This document shows, in pieces, positions 23,961 to 30,571 of a DNA stretch of 64,000 nucleotides. The translations under genes and the position numbers were made by a program. Position 1 is the first letter of the stretch, and each line of letters opens with the position of its first letter. The DNA comes from Chitinophagaceae bacterium (GTDB lineage: Bacteria; Bacteroidota; Bacteroidia; Chitinophagales; Chitinophagaceae). The stretch lies in contig CANFHA010000009.1 of the NCBI GenBank assembly GCA_947446645.1, positions 1 to 64,000 on the forward strand, written 5' to 3'. Below the pieces are notes generated by a model. That model had not been told where the DNA came from and ran no database searches. It saw only the letters and a program-made list of their open reading frames with translations.

Positions 23961-25346
23961 ATGGCTACGGTAACGCGCGAAAACATAGGTACATTACACG
24001 ATAAACTTACAGTGAAGCTGGGTAAGGATGACTATATGCCCAACTTTGAAAAAACCCTGAAACAATATGCCAAGACTGCTACTGTACCCGGCTTCCGCAA
24101 GGGCATGGTACCATCGGGCATGATGCGCAAGATGCATGGCCAGTCTATCTTCAACGAAGAGGTGGTGCGTGCTGCAGGCAAAAAGCTGGAAGACTATATG
24201 AAGGAGGAAAAGCTATTCATATTTGCCCAGCCTATGATAATGCCGGACCCTAACAGGAGCCTGCTGGACATGAATAAACCTAATGACATCGACTTTCATT
24301 TTGAAGTGGGTATAAAGCCCGAGTTTGATGTGCCTGCTATAAAGGAAAAAGCCAAGCTGACCCGCTACAAGATCTCCGTTACCGATAAAATGATGGATGA
24401 TGAGATAGAGCGCATCACACGCCGCTATGGTAAGGTGGAATCGCAGGAAACTGTGACAAACAAAGAAGATATCATCTATGCTACTTATGAGCAGAGCGAT
24501 GCAAACGGCGCTGTGGCTGAAGGAGCCAATAAGATAGAAGATACCGCGGTGCTGGATAAGATGCCTGCCAAACTGAAGGAGATGGTAATGGGTAAGAAAA
24601 CGGACGATACCATCGTTTTCCGCCCGGCTGATGTGTGCACGGAAGAAGAGCTGAAAGCATTTTTGAAGGATCCGCTGAAAGCAGGTGAAGAAGACGCACA
24701 GCAATACTACAGGCTTACCATAACTAAAGTGGGCCTGCTGATACCACAGGAACTGGGCTTTGACCTGTATGCACAGGTTTTCCCGAATGTGGAAGTGAAG
24801 GATGAGGCCGATTTCCGTGAAAAGGTAAAGGCTGAACTGAGCCGCGAATTTGACCGCATAACCGGTGAGCGCCTGCAGAACGAAATGTATGAGCTGCTGG
24901 TACACAACACGCCGATAACCCTGCCGGAAAACTTTCTGAAGCGCTGGATGCGCGAGGGTGGCGAAAAGCCAAAGTCGGCACAGGAAGTGGAGAATGAGTA
25001 CGGGAGCTTTGAGCACCAACTGCGCTGGCAGCTGATATCAGACAAGCTGATGGGTGAGCATGGTATATCTGTGAACCGTGAAGAAGTGATGAAAGACATA
25101 CAGGTGCGCGTGCTGGCCTACTTTGGCCTGGGCCCTGATGATGCAGATGAGGCACCATGGATGGATGGATACCTGGCCAAGATACAGAAGGACGACAAGA
25201 TGATAGATGAAACCTATCGCCGCCTGCTGTTTGGCAAGCTGTTCAGCTACCTGGAAACACAGTTTACCATAGAGGAAAAGGAGATAGAGGAAGAAGCTTT
25301 CTTTAAGCTGGGTGATGCACATGCTGCACACCACCATCATCATTGA
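23961..25346 (+). CDS. tig: Trigger factor
   Basis: Ribosome-associated chaperone that catches nascent chains at the exit tunnel. The 461-residue protein has the N-terminal ribosome-binding domain with the signature VPGFRKGMVPSGMMRK (residues 35-50; GFRxGKxP in other phyla). A diverged PPIase-position domain (about 150-255) and the helical C-terminal chaperone domain (about 260-440) follow. Odd feature: the chain ends in a natural GDAHAAHHHHH tail. It has its own promoter and a strong terminator, so it is monocistronic and not linked to clpP/clpX as in many bacteria. Confidence 0.92.
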   Translation: MATVTRENIGTLHDKLTVKLGKDDYMPNFEKTLKQYAKTATVPGFRKGMVPSGMMRKMHGQSIFNEEVVRAAGKKLEDYMKEEKLFIFAQPMIMPDPNRSLLDMNKPNDIDFHFEVGIKPEFDVPAIKEKAKLTRYKISVTDKMMDDEIERITRRYGKVESQETVTNKEDIIYATYEQSDANGAVAEGANKIEDTAVLDKMPAKLKEMVMGKKTDDTIVFRPADVCTEEELKAFLKDPLKAGEEDAQQYYRLTITKVGLLIPQELGFDLYAQVFPNVEVKDEADFREKVKAELSREFDRITGERLQNEMYELLVHNTPITLPENFLKRWMREGGEKPKSAQEVENEYGSFEHQLRWQLISDKLMGEHGISVNREEVMKDIQVRVLAYFGLGPDDADEAPWMDGYLAKIQKDDKMIDETYRRLLFGKLFSYLETQFTIEEKEIEEEAFFKLGDAHAAHHHHH

Positions 25347-25371
25347 TCAGGGTAGAACATTAATACTAATA

Positions 25372-25397
25372 AAGGGCCGGGGTAAACCCCGGCCCTT
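25372..25397 (+). terminator. Strong terminator hairpin behind tig
   Basis: AAGGGCCGGGG pairs perfectly with CCCCGGCCCTT (11 bp) around a 4-base loop and is followed by CTTATTT. Confidence 0.85.
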
Positions 25398-25472
25398 CTT
25401 ATTTGCAGGTAGTGGGGAATGTAATGCGGCACGGTTTTTTTTTGGCTTTTAGTTCAACAAACAAACTGTAAG

Positions 25473-25931
25473 ATGAAGAAAGCTTGTATTAAAATTTCCG
25501 CCCTGGTAGCTATTGTTGTTACGCTCAATAGCTGTGCATCTATGAACAAGACAATGAGGGAACCATACTCAAGGGTAGACTTCACAAAGAACGATTTTAC
25601 GCTATCTGAGCAGGTAACGGGGCAGGGCAAATGCACTAAAATACTAGGTATTGACTTTTACCACTGGTTCCACAGTTCAGATATGGGTGCTATATCATCG
25701 CAGGATGCTGGTATGAAGCTGAGCGCTTCCAGCTTACCAGTGATAGGTGGCTACCTGTCTGACCACAGCTCATCATATGCACTGTATGACCTGATGGCCA
25801 AGAATCCAGGGTATGATGTTATATTCTATCCACAATTTGAGAAGCGTGTACGCAAGCCTGTGTTAGGTATTGGCCTTATCTACAAGAAGACTACTGTAAA
25901 GACTATGGCACGACTGGGCAAGCTGAAATAA
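25473..25931 (+). CDS. Lipoprotein of unknown function
   Basis: A 152-residue protein with a lipoprotein signal (MKKACIKISALVAIVVTLNSC) followed by SMNKTMREPYSRVDFTKNDFTLSEQVTGQG. The mature part is probably periplasmic, with the segment DLMAKNPGYDVIFYPQFEKRVRKPVLG resembling the TRL-like/outer-membrane lipoproteins of Bacteroidota, where a YDVIFYPQ-type strand is frequent. No enzymatic motif is seen. It is bounded by terminators on both sides. Confidence 0.7.
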   Translation: MKKACIKISALVAIVVTLNSCASMNKTMREPYSRVDFTKNDFTLSEQVTGQGKCTKILGIDFYHWFHSSDMGAISSQDAGMKLSASSLPVIGGYLSDHSSSYALYDLMAKNPGYDVIFYPQFEKRVRKPVLGIGLIYKKTTVKTMARLGKLK

Positions 25932-25977
25932 GCAGGGGTGAATATTCTGCTGCAACTATGCAGTTATCTATAAAAGC

Positions 25978-26005
25978 AAGAAGCAACCCGAATGGGTTGC
26001 TTCTT
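25978..26005. terminator. Bidirectional terminator
   Basis: AAGAAGCAACCC pairs perfectly with GGGTTGCTTCTT (12 bp, 4-base loop) between two convergent genes. Confidence 0.85.
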
Positions 26006-26026
26006 CATTATAAGAAATATGTAATA

Positions 26027-26377
26027 TTAATACCAGTAGTCGCGATCGCGCCAGCCGCGGCCCCACCAGCCATGAGCGTATACGCCATGCCTGTGGTCAG
26101 TTTCCCAGTTGTCGCGCTTCCATGCCTTGCGGTATGCAGAGCGCATCTTCCTTTCAGCAGCCCATGGACGGTAACATTCCATGTCTTCTGCCATTGCCAT
26201 CTTTTTGTGGATCTTTCTTTCTTTTTTCCAGGCGCGCCAGCAGTGGTAGTCACCTTTGAAGTGGCCTTCGCATAAGTAGCTGTCTTCTTTCGAATCTTTA
26301 TCCTTGTCCTGTGCCGATACACTTCCTATAGCAAGGAACATGATGGCCAGAAATGACATAAACAGGTGTTTCTTCAT
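26027..26377 (-). CDS. Secreted basic protein, DYWY family copy 1
   Basis: A 116-residue protein with a signal peptide (MKKHLFMSFLAIMFLAIGSVSAQ). The mature part is very rich in Lys, Arg and Trp, with three Cys and the blocks CWRAWKKERK and CYRPWAAERKMR, and it ends in RDRDYWY. The neighbouring gene at 26467 encodes a clear paralogue. A TAnnTTTG promoter is at 26411-26418. No known domain is recognised; the shared blocks suggest a small periplasmic or surface family made by tandem duplication. Confidence 0.75.
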   Translation of the reverse strand: MKKHLFMSFLAIMFLAIGSVSAQDKDKDSKEDSYLCEGHFKGDYHCWRAWKKERKIHKKMAMAEDMECYRPWAAERKMRSAYRKAWKRDNWETDHRHGVYAHGWWGRGWRDRDYWY

Positions 26378-26410
26378 AAACTCAATTTAATTTTTGTGTA
26401 GAAAATAATT

Positions 26411-26418
26411 CAAAAGTA
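26411..26418 (-). promoter_or_regulatory. Promoter -7 element (TACTTTTG), minus strand
   Basis: TAnnTTTG on the minus strand 34 bases before the start at 26377, so the second DYWY gene can be expressed independently of the first. Confidence 0.55.
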
Positions 26419-26466
26419 AAAAATTGCCCTTGTTTAATACCGGGTTGTAAATTATTTATTGATTGC

Positions 26467-26820
26467 TTAATACCAATAGTCGTGACCTTCGCCTCTATCC
26501 TTGTGGTTAGCTTCCAGCTGATCTCTTTTGTAGGCTTTCCATTCAGCTCTTTTCTTTTTCCTTTCAGCAGCAAACGGCCTGTTAGTTTCCAGCGCTTTAG
26601 ACTGGCACTCTTTCTTTTTGCGCTTCATGTCTTTTTTCCATGCCCGGTAGCACTTGTAGTTGCTGGCCAGGTAATCATCATAGTGCTCCATATAGGAGTA
26701 CTTTTGTATACAGTCGCACCAGGCTGTTTTCATTACATCGTCGCTTTTCCCCTGCGCTGACGCCTTGGTGCCTCCCAGTAATGCAAGGCCTAAAAAGGCG
26801 ATCATTAAGTAGTTTCTCAT
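26467..26820 (-). CDS. Secreted basic protein, DYWY family copy 2
   Basis: A 117-residue paralogue of the product at 26027-26377. Signal peptide MRNYLMIAFLGLALLGGTKASAQ; mature blocks are CYRAWKKDMKRKKKE, NRPFAAERKKKRAEWKAYKRDQLEANHKDRG and the terminal GHDYWY. An additional CDC pair (AWCDCIQKY) is present near the mature N-terminus. Conservation of the RAWKK block, the RPxAAERK block and the last four residues between the copies argues for function in these parts. The role is unknown. Confidence 0.75.
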   Translation of the reverse strand: MRNYLMIAFLGLALLGGTKASAQGKSDDVMKTAWCDCIQKYSYMEHYDDYLASNYKCYRAWKKDMKRKKKECQSKALETNRPFAAERKKKRAEWKAYKRDQLEANHKDRGEGHDYWY

Positions 26821-27265
26821 TAGAATGATTTTTTAATCGGGAACAAAATAGTTAATAGACAATATTTATCCTAACTTTTTTACAAATAAATATTTAGTTG
26901 TTCATTTTTCAGGAGTCGTGGAAACAGATGGGGCTTTACTATGTCGATCCGGTAACGTCTCGGAGTATAGGTAAGGCAAGAAATTTCCGGTTTCCAATGA
27001 AACTAGTTTTTTGCGCAACTTAGTATTGACAATCAATCGGTTAGCTTTTAAAAATTTCCGGTTTTTTCCGGTACCGGAAATCCGCATCTTCAAGGATGCA
27101 AAGTTATTATCAGCTAACGGGAAAAGAAATGCCCCGTTGTCTTTAAATAAGCATTTTCATACTATGGGGTATTTTGTTTTGGACCCACCTGATCTAAAAT
27201 ATTAACAGCCAATAGTTTAGGATGTCATATTATTACATAACATCATTTCCCATTATTACCCACTA

Positions 27266-27376
27266 ATGCCTCAAGGGGTTGTTTCAGTTGCTTTCTGTCT
27301 TTGTAAGATTGCTTTGCCGAAATTCGAGCAGGACGGCAGCGCAACGCTGGAAATCCCGTACACCGATGTAGATTAA
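27266..27376 (+). CDS. Short open frame, possible gene remnant
   Basis: A 36-codon frame (MPQGVVSVAFCLCKIALPKF... ending ATLEIPYTDVD) has locally coding-like composition and is followed 20 bases later by a good terminator. It could be the preserved C-terminus of a lost gene or a microprotein. Nothing in it is recognised. Confidence 0.2.
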   Translation: MPQGVVSVAFCLCKIALPKFEQDGSATLEIPYTDVD

Positions 27377-27396
27377 AAAGATGTTTTTTATAATTC

Positions 27397-27420
27397 AAAG
27401 GCTGCTAAAATGCAGCCTTT
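27397..27420 (+). terminator. Terminator hairpin
   Basis: AAAGGCTGC pairs with GCAGCCTTT (9 bp) followed by TTT. It has no obvious intact gene upstream, which supports a decayed gene there. Confidence 0.7.
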
Positions 27421-27461
27421 TTTATTGATTATATGTTGTACGTTTATGAAAACCAAATATA

Positions 27462-27695
27462 ATGGCTCTAATAGATTGTCCAGATTGCAAGAAGCAAGTT
27501 TCATCTAATGCCGAAAGCTGCATTCATTGCGGTAACCCACTATCGACAAAGCCTAGGTGCCCAACCTACAAATCAACGTACATCAGCAAAATTAGTGCTG
27601 GTGCCAAAGTGGGATCAGCTCTAATGCTTGGTGTATTCTCTATGGGGAAACTTACTAAAACATATCAGTGCGATGAATGTAAGGCGAGATGGTAA
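27462..27695 (+). CDS. Small double zinc-ribbon membrane-associated protein
   Basis: A 77-residue protein with an N-terminal zinc ribbon, CPDCKKQVSSNAESCIHCGNPL (C-x2-C, C-x2-C), a glycine-rich hydrophobic stretch (AGAKVGSALMLGVFSMGKL) and a C-terminal CDEC pair with a lone upstream Cys. The layout ribbon-glycine hairpin-ribbon is known from many small bacterial proteins whose role is unsettled. It stands alone ahead of the broken kinase. Confidence 0.7.
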   Translation: MALIDCPDCKKQVSSNAESCIHCGNPLSTKPRCPTYKSTYISKISAGAKVGSALMLGVFSMGKLTKTYQCDECKARW

Positions 27696-27751
27696 ATACC
27701 TCTACATTTAACTATGACATTACCAAAAATTGTCTAAAATATTCGGGATAG

Positions 27752-29311
27752 GTGCCTGAACAAAATCAGGTAGGTAAAATACGGAGCATGGGAGAGCAGA
27801 GAATGAGCCTAAGTGGTTTTGAGGAAGGTGCGCTGTACAGGAAGATGATAGAAGAGATCCAGGACTATGCAATAATATTACTGGACAGGGAAGGATATAT
27901 CAGAAACTGGAACAAGGGCGCGCAAAAAATAAAATTATATAAGGAAGCAGAAATATTAGGTAAGCATTTCAGCATATTTTATCTGCAGAGTGACCTTGAT
28001 AATAATGTGCCGCTGAAAATGATAACCGAAGCTACTGAAAGCGGCCGGGCAGCGCAAGAGGGATGGCGGCAGCGGAAAGACGGTACAAAATTCTGGGGTA
28101 GTATAACTATTACCGCCCTGCATGGCGATAATGGTGATGTGATAGGGTTTTGCAAGGTGACGCGTGACCTGACGGATAAGAAGATAGTAGAAGACAGCCT
28201 GCGCATGAGTGAAGAGCGCTATCATAAGATGGTAGCCGAAGTGCAGGACTACGCGATCATTTTGCTAAGCGCTGATGGTATTATAGAGAACTGGAATGCG
28301 GGGGCCGAAAAAATAAAGGGGTACAGTGCTAATGAAGTACTGGGTAGGAAATTTGAGCTGTTCTATACCCCCGAAGACCGTGCGGGCGGACTGCCGGCAA
28401 AACTGCTGCGGCAAGCGAAAGAAGCCGGAAAAGCAAACCACGAAGGATGGCGTGTGCGCAAAGACGGGTCAAAATTCTGGGGAACCATTGTTATTACGGC
28501 ACTGCACGGGAAAGATGGCCAGGTGATAGGGTTTTCGAAAGTAACCCGTGACCTGACCCACCAAAAAATGGCCGATGAAAAACTGGCCGCCTATACACAG
28601 GAACTGGAAATGCAGAACAGCGAACTGGAACAGTTTGCCTAGGTAGCCGCTCATGATCTGCAGGAGCCGCTCAGAAAGATACAGACGTTTACAGAGCTTA
28701 TACAGGAGCGATTTGAAGATAAAGAATTCGTAAAAAAATATTTCGGAAAGCTGGATCTATCCGCGAGGCGAATGGCAGCACTGGTGAAATCGCTGCTGGA
28801 TTACAGCCGGCTAAACAAAGAGATAGAAAAAGAAAATGTGAACCTGAACGAAGTACTCAATGATGTGCGGGTGGACTTTGAACTGTTGATAGAAGACAAA
28901 CACGGAGCGATAGAAAGCGGACCACTGCCTACAGTGGTGGCAAACTATATGCAACTGGTGCAGCTATTCTCTAACCTGATAGGCAACTCGCTGAAATTTT
29001 CTGCGGCAAACCCAGTGATAGAAATAAGTGCGGCGGTAGTGGCAAGCGAAGAAATAACGGGCGCGCCAAGAAAACTAAGCGAATGTAACTACTGGCGCAT
29101 CACCGTTAGCGACAACGGCATAGGCTTTGACCAGCAATACAGCGAGTTAATATTTACCCTGTTTCAACGACTGCACAAAAAACAGGAGTATGGCGGCACG
29201 GGAATAGGACTGGCGCTTTGTAAAAAAATAGCAGAAAACCACGACGGTTTCATAACCGCTACCGCCGAAACAGGAAAGGGATCTGTGTTCAACGTATATC
29301 TGCCGGCATAG
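27752..29311 (+). pseudogene. PAS-PAS histidine kinase interrupted by an amber codon
   Basis: The reading frame encodes two closely similar PAS domains (about residues 25-145 and 150-270; each with EVQDYAIILL-type start, EGWRxRKDGxKFWG and VTRDLT end), a coiled linker and, after one TAG at 28640-28642, the H-box VAAHDLQEPLRKI and a full ATPase (NLIGNSLKF, DNGIGF, GGTGIGLALCKKI) in the same frame. The expected residue at the stop is Tyr (consensus EQFAYVASHDLQEPLRK), one base from TAG. No other lesion is seen. A GTG (27752) or ATG (27788) may start it. It is either a recent pseudogene, a read-through gene or a sequence error. Confidence 0.88.
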
Positions 29312-29344
29312 TTCCGGGCGGATGCGAGCAGTTATGTCACGCTT

Positions 29345-30118
29345 TTAGTTGGTCAGTTTAAAGCGCAAGGGGAGTGTAAAATAGACCTTCACGTTTTTTC
29401 CATCTACTTTACCGGGTATCCATTTGGGCATGTTCCTGACAACGCGCATGGCTTCTTTGTCGCATTCGTCGTTGAAACCCTTCATTAGCTCCACGTCGCT
29501 AATGGAGCCATCTTCATTCACCACAAATTTTACCAGCACTCTACCTTCCTTATTTTTCTGCCTGGCCATCTCGGGATAGTGCAGGTTATCACCCAGGTAG
29601 GCACCGATATCAAAAGCCGGCTTCGGCATTACCTCTGCTATGGTAACCGCTGTTTTGGAGCCGTGATCTGCTGCGGGCTTAGCGGGCATGTCACTGGCGG
29701 AGGGGAAAAGCTGCGTTCCTTTATCATCGAAGACCACCAATACATCGTCAACCATCTTTACCTGGTATTCAAATTTATTGTCTGCAATACTGTATTGTAT
29801 CTTCAGCACCTTACCGTCTTCTATAACAGATGCATAGAAATGGCCGTTTTCGCTTTCATTGTTTGCGCTGAGCTGATAGGCCAGTTTTTTATCTTTTTTC
29901 GTATATGTGTAAAAGTAAATTTTAAAAGAGTTGATCCCATCAGTCTCCTTGTCTTGCAAGACCATGAAAAAACCTTCCCTGAAGCCTGTTTTTTCTATTC
30001 TCTTATTAAAGGTGGTTACGATATCCTTCACTTCGTCCAATCCATTTCCGGTGGCGGCAAAGGAGCGGAGGGCAGAGAAAAGGAGGACGAGAGATAGAAT
30101 GGTATGTTTTAGTTTCAT
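29345..30118 (-). CDS. Secreted protein with TonB C-terminal domain
   Basis: The 257-residue protein has a cleavable signal peptide (ending RSFAA), a 140-residue beta-rich domain of unknown type and a C-terminal TonB-like domain: YPEMARQKNKEGRVLVKFVVNEDGSISDVELMKGFNDECDKEAMRVVRNMPKWIPGKVDGKNVKVYFTLPLRF (position about 175-255). Classical TonB has an N-terminal anchor that reaches ExbB/ExbD; here the anchor is replaced by a signal peptide, so energy transduction is doubtful. It may be a periplasmic partner of outer-membrane receptors. It follows a small gene by 18 bases. Confidence 0.8.
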   Translation of the reverse strand: MKLKHTILSLVLLFSALRSFAATGNGLDEVKDIVTTFNKRIEKTGFREGFFMVLQDKETDGINSFKIYFYTYTKKDKKLAYQLSANNESENGHFYASVIEDGKVLKIQYSIADNKFEYQVKMVDDVLVVFDDKGTQLFPSASDMPAKPAADHGSKTAVTIAEVMPKPAFDIGAYLGDNLHYPEMARQKNKEGRVLVKFVVNEDGSISDVELMKGFNDECDKEAMRVVRNMPKWIPGKVDGKNVKVYFTLPLRFKLTN

Positions 30119-30136
30119 GCGGGACTTTTCTATAGG

Positions 30137-30334
30137 TTATTTACTGTTTAGCTTATTTGCCAGCCTTTGTTTTTGTTTCACGTGCTTAAAGAACTCGCGA
30201 GCCTCCGTACCCTTTTCATTTCGGCGCTTTAAGACCTTTTCCAAGTCCCTAATATCTTGTAAAAGTGTAATGTAGTCACTTTCAGCCATGATACGATCCT
30301 TTTTGCTACCAATTTTTACAGACGCAGCATTCAT
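30137..30334 (-). CDS. Small cytoplasmic protein, first gene of the TonB-domain operon
   Basis: A 65-residue, highly charged, helical protein (DIRDLEKVLKRRNEKGTEAREFFKHVKQKQRLANKLNSK) without signal peptide. A TAnnTTTG promoter lies 24 bases upstream of its ATG, and the TonB-domain gene follows 18 bases after its stop; both points support a real gene. A second ATG at 30289 would also fit. The function is unknown. Confidence 0.55.
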   Translation of the reverse strand: MNAASVKIGSKKDRIMAESDYITLLQDIRDLEKVLKRRNEKGTEAREFFKHVKQKQRLANKLNSK

Positions 30335-30357
30335 TTTCTGTTCTTTCTTTATCCTAC

Positions 30358-30365
30358 CAAAGATA
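30358..30365 (-). promoter_or_regulatory. Promoter -7 element (TATCTTTG), minus strand
   Basis: Exact TAnnTTTG match 24 bases ahead of the ATG at 30334. Confidence 0.6.
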
Positions 30366-30526
30366 TAGTTTTTATGTCATACCGGATATGGAGCAAATGC
30401 AAAAACCATATTCGATACCCAAACTTAAAAACACACCCTTATAAGCAAAAACTCTTCGTGAAATTTAAATTTAAAAAATAAACGGCTGTTGTGGTGATAA
30501 CATGTGCATAATGTCGATTTTTCGCA

Positions 30527-30534
30527 TAAATTTG
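30527..30534 (+). promoter_or_regulatory. Promoter -7 element (TAAATTTG)
   Basis: TAnnTTTG match 38 bases before the PpiD/SurA-like gene. Confidence 0.55.
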
Positions 30535-30571
30535 CCGTCCTTAATATATAATAACATAACACAAACCTACA

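Larger units (their letters stand above)
26821..27461. other. Gene-poor interval with CCGGAAA motifs
   Basis: About 640 bases without a convincing gene. It holds four CCGGAAA-type motifs (about 26985-27080), a minus-strand TAACTTTG promoter match near 27100-27107 with no good gene behind it, a 36-codon open frame at 27266-27376 and a terminator at 27397-27420. It looks like a decayed region. Confidence 0.45.

Noticed and set aside
24213-25019. 268-codon minus-strand open frame opposite trigger factor
   Set aside because: Complementary shadow of a clear gene; the leucine/histidine-rich peptide has no domain.
25320-25346. Poly-His end of trigger factor as a cloning tag or artefact
   Set aside because: The codons are mixed (CAC/CAT), flanked by native sequence and a native terminator, and preceded by HAA; it reads as a natural tail.
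26902-27093. 63-codon minus-strand frame next to a TAACTTTG match
   Set aside because: A promoter-like motif exists, but the peptide has no features and spans the CCGGAAA motifs, so coding is doubtful.
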